Assembly: GCF_013415845.1 (NCBI RefSeq)
Contig: NZ_CP058907.1
Span: forward strand, 930,001-994,000
Origin: Rhodopseudomonas palustris
Lineage (GTDB): Bacteria > Pseudomonadota > Alphaproteobacteria > Rhizobiales > Xanthobacteraceae
Length of the DNA: 64,000 bases
Direction: 5' to 3'
Shown here: positions 48,973-57,130 of the stretch, piece after piece
How the letters are laid out: the number at the start of each line of letters is the position of its first letter
Numbering within the stretch: the stretch's first letter is position 1
The notes under the pieces: generated by a model
Told to the model about the DNA's origin: nothing
Databases searched by the model: none
The model's input: only the letters and a program-made list of their open reading frames with translations
Made by a program: the position numbers and the translations under genes

Positions 48973-49000
48973 GTACGATGGGTTGAGCGCAGCGAATCCC
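48973..49000. repeat. Truncated copy of the GTAGGATGGGTTGAGC element
   Basis: Matches the left end of 48712-48791 with a few differences and then breaks off. The remaining bases to 49293 become AT-richer and should hold the promoter of the ATPase gene; no gene is seen between 48603 and 49293. Confidence 0.65.
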
Positions 49001-49293
49001 ATTATCATGCTTCGTCGAACTCGACGCCGCTGCGGGGGTAGAGGGCGCCCCCAGCTTTGGGTGTAACTTCGGCCAAGCAGAGTTTGGTAAAGCGTCTCAA
49101 TCAATAGTCGTCTTTCAGTCAGTCTTGCCGTAGTCAAGCTTCGTACCCCACGCGCTCAATGTGGGGCGGGTAGCCTCTGTGCGGCTACATCGCAAATGCA
49201 AACTCGGTCCAACTCTAAGTTGTCTTCGCCGCTTGCAACCGGCATCATTTCATAAAAATGTACTGTTAGTGATTCGAATTCTGAGGCGATTGC

Positions 49294-50715
49294 ATGCCCA
49301 ACTTTGATGATCAAACGATCGAAGTACTATTCGGTGCTGACGATGCAGAGAACGAGGAGCCCGCGAGGTTTCTCGCTTATTTTTATTTCAATCGGGCGTA
49401 CGATTCTCTTGTAGCAAATCTTCCGATACGCATCCTGGTTGGGCATAAAGGCGTTGGTAAGAGTGCGTTGCTGCGTCGTGCTTATCTAGATGATTGCGAG
49501 AAGAAGCATCCTTCAATCTGGATACAATCAAGCGATCTGAGTCCAATAAAAGATCGCGTATCAGCAGCGACGGAATTTTCCGGTCGAATTGAGGCATGGA
49601 AAAGAGAGATATTAATCTTTCTCACGACCGCTACTGTAGAGCAGGTGTTTGGTCAATCTCCTGAAGAAAATCGTACGAAGATCGCGGCCGGCTCGACTCA
49701 ATCTCTTGTCAAGCTTTTAGGGAAGACTCTGGAAGAGGGGGAGCGGCGGGGATATCGGGCCGCCGCGATAAATCTGTATATCGATGATATTGATCGCGGT
49801 TGGGCTGCTCAGCAGAAGGACATAAGCAACATTTCTGCGCTCCTGAACGCAATGAGAGACATTGCGGGCATCGATAGAAGGATTCGATTCCGTATAGGTT
49901 TAAGGAGCGACGTCTATTTCCTCGTTCGTACGTCCGATGAGTCCACCGACAAAATTGAGCGCAACGTAATATGGCTTCGGTGGAATAACGATGAAATTCT
50001 GCGACTGGCAGCAAAACGTATCGAGACATTCTTCGGAGGAACTCCTTCAAACGAGGATCTGGCCAAAATTCAACAATCCCAAATCTCCCAGACTGTCCTT
50101 TCTAAGGTTATTGATCCAACGTTTCGCGGGCTAGGACATTGGAGCAAGCGCCCGATCCACGTGATCCTCACGTCGCTAACTCGGGCGCGGCCAAGAGATC
50201 TGGTGAAGCTATTCCAGGGGGCGGCGAAAAAGGCTCATGCCAAGAACCACCAGATAATTAGCTCGGAAGATTTGGAGAGTAGTTTTCAAGCCTATTCGCA
50301 AGATCGATTGCAGGACGTAATCAACGAATTTCGTAGCGAGTTGCCTGAAATCGAGAAGCTGTTGTTGCATATGAGGCCGACGAAGAAGCAGCGAAGGACT
50401 GCGGAAAGTTATCAATTTACAACGGATCAGCTCAGTGTGAAATTGCAGGAGATAATGGGGCACGTATCTTTGAGATTTACCAATGGTCGTTATGTTACGC
50501 CGAGAAGTCTTATTCAGTTTCTTTATAAAATTGACTTCATAACGGCAAGGAAAGAGGATCTCGCAGGAAAGATCGATCGAAAATACTTCGACGAGAGTAG
50601 ATTCTTGGCCAGCGAGATTGTTGAGTTTGGATATGATTGGGAGATACATCCAGCTTATCGATGGGCGTTGCAGCCGCAAGACATTCAGGACGTTATCGAT
50701 TCATTGAGAGGTTAA
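49294..50715 (+). CDS. P-loop ATPase of the accessory island, Sll1717-family-like
   Basis: A 473-residue protein of distinctly lower G+C than its surroundings. Walker A GHKGVGKS is at 50-57 and Walker B LYIDDID at 161-167. FRIGLRSDVYFLVRTSDESTDKIERN (199-224, in parts) and WLRWNNDEILRLAAKRI (227-243) match the sensor region of STAND/AAA-like ATPases, and the N-terminal VLFGADDAENEEP is typical of the Sll1717 family. The C-terminal third (about 320-473) has helical and winged-helix-like character. GAGG precedes the ATG by eight bases. A membrane-protein gene starts five bases after its stop. Related ATPases occur in defence-type loci; that role here is inference. Confidence 0.8.
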   Translation: MPNFDDQTIEVLFGADDAENEEPARFLAYFYFNRAYDSLVANLPIRILVGHKGVGKSALLRRAYLDDCEKKHPSIWIQSSDLSPIKDRVSAATEFSGRIEAWKREILIFLTTATVEQVFGQSPEENRTKIAAGSTQSLVKLLGKTLEEGERRGYRAAAINLYIDDIDRGWAAQQKDISNISALLNAMRDIAGIDRRIRFRIGLRSDVYFLVRTSDESTDKIERNVIWLRWNNDEILRLAAKRIETFFGGTPSNEDLAKIQQSQISQTVLSKVIDPTFRGLGHWSKRPIHVILTSLTRARPRDLVKLFQGAAKKAHAKNHQIISSEDLESSFQAYSQDRLQDVINEFRSELPEIEKLLLHMRPTKKQRRTAESYQFTTDQLSVKLQEIMGHVSLRFTNGRYVTPRSLIQFLYKIDFITARKEDLAGKIDRKYFDESRFLASEIVEFGYDWEIHPAYRWALQPQDIQDVIDSLRG

Positions 50716-50719
50716 GTAA

Positions 50720-51322
50720 TTGTTCCCAAAGTGGTCGTCATTGCGAGTTATTGGAAATTCGCTGCCCGCCCGTTTGGCAGTCGTCATGCCGTTCGTTGGC
50801 TATATGATCTTGTTCAACGACAAATTGGTTGATGCTCTTAAGTTGGTTGCGGACGTGCTTCCTTCCTGTGCTGACAAGGCTTGTGTGGTGGCGCTCAATC
50901 TAGCTAATCTTTATCAGCTTTATTTTGGACTAATGTTCATCGGTGTCGCTTCCTTCATTTATCAGTTGGTGTGTCACCCGCACATCAAGCGCTTCGATTC
51001 GGCTGAGGCGTTCACGTTGGCTGTCCGAGGCGTTGCTACCACCTCTGATCTTCTTGCGTATCACGCCGTTTCAGACCGTATTTTGAAGCACAGTTCGACT
51101 CGGGACTTTGTCGCAGGTGAACTCGGCAGCGTTGACTCGGAGGCGGTTAAACTAGGTATCTTGAACGAGTACTACCGAGCTCTCGATGTGGCGCACAGTC
51201 TTACTCGGGGCGGCGTGTCTCTCTTGTACGGTATCGGTCTGACCCTAACATTAGCGCCGTCCCTAAGAACGGCTTGGCGGATTATCAGTTCGCTTGATCT
51301 TATTTCCAATCTTCATTTCTGA
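50720..51322 (+). CDS. Three-TM membrane protein paired with the ATPase
   Basis: A 200-residue ORF from a TTG at 50720; GAGAGG in the end of the ATPase gene is eight bases upstream. Hydrophobic helices lie at about 16-32 (PARLAVVMPFVGYMILF), 64-84 (LYQLYFGLMFIGVASFIYQLV) and 165-182 (GVSLLYGIGLTLTLAP). A soluble segment between the second and third (about 85-160; KRFDSAEAFTLAVRGVATTSD, LGILNEYYRALDVAHSL in pieces) faces one side. No family is recognised. The same low G+C and the five-base spacing mark it as co-inherited and co-transcribed with the ATPase; a membrane effector is one reading. Confidence 0.7.
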   Translation: MFPKWSSLRVIGNSLPARLAVVMPFVGYMILFNDKLVDALKLVADVLPSCADKACVVALNLANLYQLYFGLMFIGVASFIYQLVCHPHIKRFDSAEAFTLAVRGVATTSDLLAYHAVSDRILKHSSTRDFVAGELGSVDSEAVKLGILNEYYRALDVAHSLTRGGVSLLYGIGLTLTLAPSLRTAWRIISSLDLISNLHF

Positions 51323-51379
51323 TAGCTGCCTCACTTTCCAGATTGACAAGCGCTGATGCAGGATTATATTCCGATTACC

Positions 51380-51770
51380 TCTCCCATCGAGGGGCGCCTC
51401 CGGAGGCGTCTTGAGGCGGGGAGAGGGGCGGCGTCCTGCGTTGCGTGGTTCGCAGCCACGTGGCCCGGGAGGCCGAGGGTCACCGTCCGCCGCTACTACG
51501 AGCGGCCGCCGCTTCAGAGGCTGGACGGGTACAGTGGAGGCCGGGGAAAGCCCGCAAGCTCGCTGTGTCCCGGAAGAACGGTCCTTCGGCCCAAAGATCG
51601 CCGCGGTGGGCGCGCCGTGAGGCGTTGCGCGAGGGATCGCAAGCCCTCGCGACAAGATCCACCCTTAGCGCCGCACGGCGCGCCCCCGCCCCTCGCTGGC
51701 ATAGCGACGGGCGCAGAACTCGGGCTCACCGAGCCGCGAGAGCGATTGGCCGTGGCTGTTTGACAGTGTG
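51380..51770. other. GC-rich hairpin-dense block without a credible gene
   Basis: Abruptly GC-rich after the AT-richer module. Perfect or near-perfect hairpins include CGCCTCCGGAGGCG (about 51390-51403), CGCGAGGG/CCCTCGCG (about 51628-51651), GCGCCG/CGGCGC (about 51669-51682) and CTCGGGCTC/GAGCCGCGAG (about 51720-51741). Several overlapping ORFs are open on both strands but none has a family pattern or ribosome-binding site. It may be a structured RNA, a repeat element or a decayed gene. Confidence 0.4.
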
Positions 51771-51896
51771 GATCGGAGAATGGGATGAGGCCGTGCGCTT
51801 GCGCCGCGCGGCTGCGGCATCGCCCGACGTGATCGGGCGACCTGGTTGCAGAGCGTTGCTGTGATGGCGTGCCCTGATGTGACCGCTCGTGAATAC

Positions 51897-51924
51897 TGGA
51901 TCCCCGCCTAAGCGGGGATGACGG
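51897..51924. repeat. Short palindrome (ATCCCCGC family)
   Basis: ATCCCCGC/CTAA/GCGGGGAT at 51900-51919, preceded by TGG and followed by GACGG, the usual flanks of such alphaproteobacterial repeats. Confidence 0.65.
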
Positions 51925-51983
51925 CTGAGGTGAGGCGGCGCTACGTGGTACAAACTATCCACGGGTTTACAAATTAACCGCGG

Positions 51984-52089
51984 GTCATTCCGGGGCGCGC
52001 AGCGAAGCTGCGTGAACCCGGAATCTCTGGCGGGCAGAACGCTTCGGGGTTCCGGATTCGCGTAGCTGCGCTACGCGCCCCGGAACGAC
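51984..52089. repeat. Long copy of the CATTCCGG palindrome family
   Basis: GTCATTCCGGGGCGCGC ... GCGCCCCGGAACGAC outside, with AGCGAAGCT, CCCGGAATC and GCGTAGC/GCTACGC segments inside. Related to 48655-48690, so the two members of the family bracket the ATPase module. Confidence 0.75.
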
Positions 52090-52124
52090 GGTGCGGGGCG
52101 AGGAACGCGGCCTCGCATATCACC

Positions 52125-52901
52125 TCACGCATTCCTTGCCATCAACCCGCCATCGACCGGGATCACTGCGCCGGTGATGAACGATGCGGCGGGCAGGCAC
52201 AGGCTCAGCGTCATGTGGGCGACTTCTTCCGGGTCGCCGTAGCGGTGCAAAGCGGTGCGGCGGCGGGCGTATTTCTGTTTGTGCTCGGCGCTGATGCGGT
52301 CGGTCATGCCGGTGGTGATCGGGCCGGGGCAGATACAGTTCACGGTGATGCCTTCGGGGCCGAGCTCGACTGCGAGCGAGCGCGTCAGGCCGGTGACGCC
52401 GGCTTTCGCCGCCGAATACGGGCTGTGAGTTGCGGTGGCGCCGAGCGCCTCGGTCGAGGCGATGTTGACGATGCGCGGGCTCTGCGACTTGCGCAAATGC
52501 GGCAGCGCGGCGCGGATCACGCGCGGATGCGCGGTGAGCAGAATATTCAGCGAGCGCTCCCACACCGCATCGTAGCCCGCATCATCGATCGGCAGCGCCG
52601 CCGAGATGCCGGCATTGTTGATGACGATGTCGAGCCCACCGAGTGACTGCGCGATCTGCTCGACGCCGCTTCGGATCGCCTGCGCGTCGCCGACATCGAG
52701 CGCAAACGCGATCGCATCGCCGCCGCGCGCCTTGATGGCGTCGGCGACCGGCTGCGCGCCAGCGAGGGTGACATCAGTGACGGCGACGCGTGCGCCTTCG
52801 TCGGCGAATACGTGCGCGGTGGCGCGGCCCATGCCGCTCGCGGCGCCTGTGACGAGAACGCGCAGGCCTTTGACGGAACGGCTGAGCGGCTTGTACGACA
52901 T
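52125..52901 (-). CDS. Short-chain dehydrogenase/reductase
   Basis: A 258-residue classical SDR, NAD(P)-dependent oxidoreductase. The cofactor motif is TGAASGMG (about 18-25), NNAG is present (LDIVINNAGIS), and the catalytic Ser-Tyr-Lys appears as IASTEALG and YSAAKAG. The C-terminal FITGAVIPVDGGL is standard. The ATG at 52901 has GGAGG upstream. It is divergent from a second SDR gene (53041-53775) across 139 bases, suggesting joint control and related substrates. Substrate unknown. Confidence 0.93.
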   Translation of the reverse strand: MSYKPLSRSVKGLRVLVTGAASGMGRATAHVFADEGARVAVTDVTLAGAQPVADAIKARGGDAIAFALDVGDAQAIRSGVEQIAQSLGGLDIVINNAGISAALPIDDAGYDAVWERSLNILLTAHPRVIRAALPHLRKSQSPRIVNIASTEALGATATHSPYSAAKAGVTGLTRSLAVELGPEGITVNCICPGPITTGMTDRISAEHKQKYARRRTALHRYGDPEEVAHMTLSLCLPAASFITGAVIPVDGGLMARNA

Positions 52902-53040
52902 CGGTTTCCTCCGGTTGTTTCTTGTTGCGGAATGTGCGGGCGCGCGGCGCGCGTGCCTTCCGATTGACAAGGCTGGCATCGATCGACACACAGGTCAAAC
53001 GTCGCGCAGACGACGAACAACAACAAACAGGAGGACGCGC

Positions 53041-53775
53041 GTGAACGATCTCGATTTCAGTGGCCAGCAGGTGCTGGTGGTCGGCGGTTCGAGCGGCATC
53101 GGCAACGGCATCGCGCAGGCGTTTCGGACACGCGGCGCCAAGGTCTGCGTCACCGGCACGCGCGCGGCGCCGTCGGACTACTCGGCTGAAGACGGCAGCC
53201 ATTTCGACGGACTGACTTACGTGCAGCTCGACGTCGGCAAGGCGCAGGCGGTCGACGCGTTCGCGCCGCCGATCGAACGGCTCGATATCCTGGTGCTGGC
53301 GCAGGGCGCGGTGATCTATCGCCGCGGTGAGTTCGAGATGGACGGCTTCCGCCACGTGATGGAAGTCAACCTGATGAGCCTGATGGCCTGTGCGGCGAAA
53401 TTCCACCCGCAGCTCAAAGCGGCGTCCGGCAAGCTGATCATCGTGTCGTCGACCGCGGCGTTCCACGCCACCAAGGGCAACCCGGCCTACAACGCATCGA
53501 AGACCGGCGCTTACGGGCTGACCCGGACGTTGGCGCAGGCCTGGGCCGAGGACGGCATTCGCGTCAACGGCATCGCGCCGGGCCTGGTCGATACCAAGAT
53601 GACCAAGGTCACCACCGACAACCCGAAGCGGCTCGCCGGCGCAATCGAAGGCATTCCGATGAAGCGCCTCGGCACGCCCGAAGACATGGCCGGCGCCGCG
53701 CTGTTTCTGGCGTCGCCGCTGTCGGCCTATGTGCTCGGCCAGACGCTGGTGGTCGACGGCGGGCTGATTTTGTAA
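53041..53775 (+). CDS. Short-chain dehydrogenase/reductase, second of a divergent pair
   Basis: A 244-residue SDR from a GTG start with GGAGG upstream. The cofactor motif is GGSSGIG (about 15-21) and the catalytic pair is YNASKTG (about 150-156) with the serine in IVSSTAAF. The usual NNAG motif after the central strand is replaced by LAQGAV, a departure from the classical pattern. The C-terminus YVLGQTLVVDGGLIL is typical. It is transcribed away from the first SDR gene (52125-52901). Substrate unknown. Confidence 0.92.
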   Translation: MNDLDFSGQQVLVVGGSSGIGNGIAQAFRTRGAKVCVTGTRAAPSDYSAEDGSHFDGLTYVQLDVGKAQAVDAFAPPIERLDILVLAQGAVIYRRGEFEMDGFRHVMEVNLMSLMACAAKFHPQLKAASGKLIIVSSTAAFHATKGNPAYNASKTGAYGLTRTLAQAWAEDGIRVNGIAPGLVDTKMTKVTTDNPKRLAGAIEGIPMKRLGTPEDMAGAALFLASPLSAYVLGQTLVVDGGLIL

Positions 53776-53846
53776 CGGCGCGTCAACCGCGTTGCGGTCA
53801 TTGCGATGAGGTACGCGGGATGGTCCCGCGGGCCTGGACGCCCACG

Positions 53847-55532
53847 TCAGCGGAAGATCGAGAAGAAGCCTGAAGCGCTCGGTGGCGGGGCGCGGCGGCC
53901 TTGTTGCTGCGGCGGGCCGCCGAAGCCGAAGAAACCGGACGCGGTCGGCGGCGGGGGCGGCGGTGCGGAGCGGGCGACACGGCGCTGCTGTTGTTGCTGC
54001 TGCGGCTGCGATCCCGCCGAAGCGCTCGGCGCGCCGCCGCTGGGCTTCGCGCTCGCCACCGGGGTCTCCGGCTTCGGCTGCTCCTTCGGCGGCGGCGGCT
54101 CCTGGGCCTTTTCGATCGAGACTTCACGGCGCGGCCAGACGTCGTCGTCGGCGCGGCCGGCGGGCGCCGACAGCGGCTCGCCTTTCACCAGAGTGCGGGC
54201 GACCAGCGCATCGACCGGCGCGGGCTGGGTGCCTGGCCCGCCGAGCAGGCGGTCGGTCGACACCGAAGAAGCGACCAGCGGCAGGATCGGACCGGCGGCG
54301 GGGCGCGGCGCGGGGCCTGCCGGCGGCTTGGCGGCCGTATCGGGCGCGGCTGGTTCTGTCGGCAGTGCGATCGGGCCGCTGCGCGCCGCTAGAAGCCGGG
54401 CGATCTCGCGCTCGGCGTAATGCGCCAGCTTGCGGGCGCCGGCCTTGGTGAAATACACGCCGTCATACGAGCGCAGCCGGCGAATCTGCCCTTCGAAGTC
54501 CGGGCCCTGCAACACGTAGCGGCCGCCTTCGTCGACGAAGCCGTCCCACACGTCCACATAGGTGATGCCGGCCTTGGCAGCGCCGTCGCGATACAGCGCG
54601 TTGAGGAACTGCATGTCCGAGGTCGCCTTGGTGCCGCGCACCGCCGGCAGGCCCACCCACAGGATCGGGACGTTCTTGGCCTTGAGGACGTTGATCAGGT
54701 CCTCGATCTTCTTGGCGTAGAGCTCCGACCAGCGATCCTCGCGGAACTGGGCGACGCCGCCTGCGGCGCGCTTGCCCTTCTCGGTCATGATCCGCAGCGA
54801 GTCGTCGTCATCCTCGTCGTCATCCGCGGCGGCGTTGTCGGCAGCCTTGTCGTCCGGCTTGGCGTCGGTTTTGCCGTCGGGCTTCGCATCAGTTTTATTG
54901 TCGGTCTTGGCGTCCGGTTTGGCCTCTTCGCCGGGCTTGGCGGCGGCCTTGTCGTCCTTCTTCTTGTCCTTCTCGGGCGTCGCCTGCTCGCGGATCGCAA
55001 TTCGGTCCGACAGGCCGAGCATCACCACGATCGCGTCGGGGTTTTCCTGCGCGATCACCTCCTTGGCGGCGGCGACCCAGTCGGACGGCTCGCCCTTCGG
55101 CGCGTAGCGGAGCAGGCCCGAGATGGTCTTGAACTTGCGCACCACGCCCATTTCGGGCTGCTCGGCGTAAGCCTGCTCCAGGCCGTAGCCGAGCCAGTCG
55201 GCCATCGAGTCGCCGAGCACCAGCACGTTGCGGTCCGGGATCGTCTCGCGTTTCTCTGGTGCCGGAGCCTTGGAATAGTCCTCGCGCGGTGCGGCGCGGC
55301 GCTGCGGCTGGTTCTGATGGAACGGCTGGAACACGTCGTTGCCGAACCAGCCGAATCCGCCGCCACCTCCGCCGCCACGCTGCTGACGGGCGGGCGGCGG
55401 GCCGCCGAAATCGAAGAACTGCGCCGAGGCCGGCCCGACGATGCCGAACAGCAGCACGCCGGCGACCGCGAGCGCGCCCAACGGGCCGCGCTCGGTAAAG
55501 ACGCCAAAGAAGGATCTCGGCTTGTCGGACAT
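53847..55532 (-). CDS. DUF459/SGNH-hydrolase protein with long disordered insertions
   Basis: A 561-residue exported protein. After a signal or anchor helix (about 17-37, ending PASAQ) comes a Gly/Pro-rich segment, then an SGNH/GDSL-like DUF459 domain starting VLVLGDSMADWLGYGLEQAY and resuming with ILWVGLPAVRG and YFTKAGARKLAHYAE. Between the first and second halves of the domain (about 190-260) is a Lys/Asp/Pro-rich tract including a run of acidic residues. The last 150 residues are again Pro/Ala/Gln-rich. Members may act on periplasmic esters or polysaccharides. The ATG at 55532 replaces an in-frame TTG five codons earlier. Confidence 0.85.
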   Translation of the reverse strand: MSDKPRSFFGVFTERGPLGALAVAGVLLFGIVGPASAQFFDFGGPPPARQQRGGGGGGGFGWFGNDVFQPFHQNQPQRRAAPREDYSKAPAPEKRETIPDRNVLVLGDSMADWLGYGLEQAYAEQPEMGVVRKFKTISGLLRYAPKGEPSDWVAAAKEVIAQENPDAIVVMLGLSDRIAIREQATPEKDKKKDDKAAAKPGEEAKPDAKTDNKTDAKPDGKTDAKPDDKAADNAAADDDEDDDDSLRIMTEKGKRAAGGVAQFREDRWSELYAKKIEDLINVLKAKNVPILWVGLPAVRGTKATSDMQFLNALYRDGAAKAGITYVDVWDGFVDEGGRYVLQGPDFEGQIRRLRSYDGVYFTKAGARKLAHYAEREIARLLAARSGPIALPTEPAAPDTAAKPPAGPAPRPAAGPILPLVASSVSTDRLLGGPGTQPAPVDALVARTLVKGEPLSAPAGRADDDVWPRREVSIEKAQEPPPPKEQPKPETPVASAKPSGGAPSASAGSQPQQQQQQRRVARSAPPPPPPTASGFFGFGGPPQQQGRRAPPPSASGFFSIFR

Positions 55533-55678
55533 GCGGATCTTGCGCAATCGCCACCGGAAAAACGGAAGCTGATCCCTATACTAGCGGATTCGGGCCGCAA
55601 CCGGGCAGCTTTCGCCGGCTCCATAAGGCGGTCCCGGCCGCGCCCGTCAAGGGCTTCGGCCGAGCTGCATCGGACTGC

Positions 55679-56596
55679 TCAAGCCGCGGATCGGCCGGGC
55701 AGTATCCGCGCATCAATGGCGGCGGCGAGCGCGGGTGACACCGGTGTCATCGGCAGCCGCACTTCTGGGCTGTCGATCAACCCGCGCCGCCACAGCGCAT
55801 ATTTCACCGGCGCCGGGGATGGCTCGGCGAACAGCAGCTTCGGCAGGTCGGCGAGTCGTTGCCATTCGGTCGCCCCACCGAGGCGGTCGCCGGCCTGTAG
55901 CCGATGCATCATCGCGGCGAACGCCTCGGTCTCCAGATGTGCGGATGCCAGGATCGCGCCGTCGCAGCCGCGGCTCAGCGCATCGAAAGCGAGCGCGTCC
56001 TCGCCGGTGAGCACCGCAAAGCCCGGCGGCCGCAACCTCAGCAGCTCCGCTGTCTGCGCAGGATCGGCGCAGCAATCCTTGACGCCGACGATGTTGGCGC
56101 GCTCGGCGAGCCGCAGCATCGCCTCGTTGTGTAGATTGACGCCGGTGCGATACGGGATGTTGTAGATCAGGATCGGCCTTGCGGTGGCGTCGGCCGCGGC
56201 TTCGAAATGCAGCACCAATCCCCGCTGCGACGGGCGGGTGTAGTACGGGCAGGCGATCAGCACGCCGTCGATCGGCCAGTGTGCGGTCCGCGCCAGCGTC
56301 TTCACCAGCTTGCGCGTGTCGCTGCCGGACAGCCCGAGATACACCGGCAGCCTGCGGCCGCTCGCCGCCAATGCGTCGGCGCTCAGCATCACCAGGCGTT
56401 CGAGCTCGGCCTCGTCGAGCGTCAGCCCTTCGCCGGTGGTGGCCCCTAAGATCAGCCCGTCGAGCGGAGCTCGCGCGTAGTGCGCGATCAGTCGGCGCAG
56501 CGATGCGGCGTCGAGCGCACCGTCGCGAAACGGCGTGATCAGCGGCAGCCACAGCCCGCGCGGCTGTTCGGCTGTCGCGTCCAGGGATGTCTCCAT
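55679..56596 (-). CDS. DapA-family aldolase (dihydrodipicolinate synthase-like)
   Basis: A 305-residue class I aldolase of the DHDPS/N-acetylneuraminate lyase family. The Schiff-base lysine is K173 (VGVKDCC), the catalytic tyrosine Y145 (YNIPYRTG) and the arginine R150; GATTGEGLTL (51-60) replaces the usual GTTGE motif with one Ala change. This fits 4-hydroxy-tetrahydrodipicolinate synthase of lysine and diaminopimelate synthesis, but it may be a second family member with another keto-acid substrate. GGAG lies nine bases before the ATG at 56596; the long frame to 56758 is not coding. A terminator-like hairpin lies just upstream. Confidence 0.88.
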   Translation of the reverse strand: METSLDATAEQPRGLWLPLITPFRDGALDAASLRRLIAHYARAPLDGLILGATTGEGLTLDEAELERLVMLSADALAASGRRLPVYLGLSGSDTRKLVKTLARTAHWPIDGVLIACPYYTRPSQRGLVLHFEAAADATARPILIYNIPYRTGVNLHNEAMLRLAERANIVGVKDCCADPAQTAELLRLRPPGFAVLTGEDALAFDALSRGCDGAILASAHLETEAFAAMMHRLQAGDRLGGATEWQRLADLPKLLFAEPSPAPVKYALWRRGLIDSPEVRLPMTPVSPALAAAIDARILPGRSAA

Positions 56597-56637
56597 CTTC
56601 GGTCTCCTGAGAGGTCGGGCCGGAGGCGGAGCTGCAA

Positions 56638-56667
56638 CAAAAAAACCCCGTCGAACCGGCGGGGTTG
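56638..56667 (-). terminator. Rho-independent terminator upstream of the dapA-like gene
   Basis: AACCCCG/CGGGGTT stem (56645-56651 and 56661-56667) followed on the minus strand by a T7 run. It points in the direction of the dapA-like gene and so ends a transcript coming from above 56668. The nearest annotated gene on that strand stops 464 bases further up (57131). Confidence 0.85.
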
Positions 56668-56938
56668 GGTGCATGCGTGAAGGCGAGATTGATCTATCGC
56701 GCGCGCAAGCCACCGGCCCCTGAAGGAGCACGGGCTTTCGATTTCGAAGCGGCGACACGGCGGATCATGCGGCGGAGGATGGTCGGCGCGCTGCCGGGTG
56801 TCAAGCGGGGCGCCGGTCTGCGGCCTGCACGCCTGCCTCAAACAATGCCGTGAACATGCCTGCCTACTCCGCGGTCGTCAGGAACATCGCGGCACCGCCG
56901 GTGTTCGCACCTGTCAGGAAGACGGCAGCGGATTATCG
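56668..56938. other. Intergenic sequence, nothing identified
   Basis: No ORF on either strand shows a family pattern, helix or ribosome-binding site. GCTTTCGATTTCGAAGC (about 56729-56745) is an imperfect palindrome. Confidence 0.3.
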
Positions 56939-57103
56939 CTATATCCAGCCGGTGACCAGCAGGACCAGCACCGTCAGCGCCGACAGCGTCAGCCCCCACG
57001 GCACCACCGAGATCCAGGCATCGTGGGTTACGTAGGCGGGAGGAGCGACGACGACAACAGGCGCGGCGCCGACACCGAGCGCGCAGCAGTAATCACTCGT
57101 CAG
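56939..57103 (-). CDS. Possible small membrane ORF after the transglycosylase gene
   Basis: A 54-residue open frame ending with TAG at 56939. It reads LTSDYCCALGVGAAPVVVV, then APPAYVTHDAWISVVPWG and a hydrophobic C-terminus (LTLSALTVLVLLVTGWI). It looks like a single-TM protein, but the only initiation codon near its 5' end is a CTG at 57103, without a ribosome-binding site. It could be a pseudogene, a non-canonical start or chance. The terminator at 56638-56667 would close its transcript. Confidence 0.25.
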   Translation of the reverse strand: MTSDYCCALGVGAAPVVVVAPPAYVTHDAWISVVPWGLTLSALTVLVLLVTGWI

Positions 57104-57130
57104 ACGTGGTGTTCGCGGGAGGCGCTGAAC

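Noticed and set aside
47901..49000. CRISPR array in the repeat cluster
   Set aside because: The repeats belong to different families, are palindromic and irregularly spaced; there are no uniform spacers and no cas genes.
51445..51864. A 139-codon plus-strand ORF in the hairpin-dense block
   Set aside because: Several frames on both strands are open there equally; no ribosome-binding site or family pattern supports this one.
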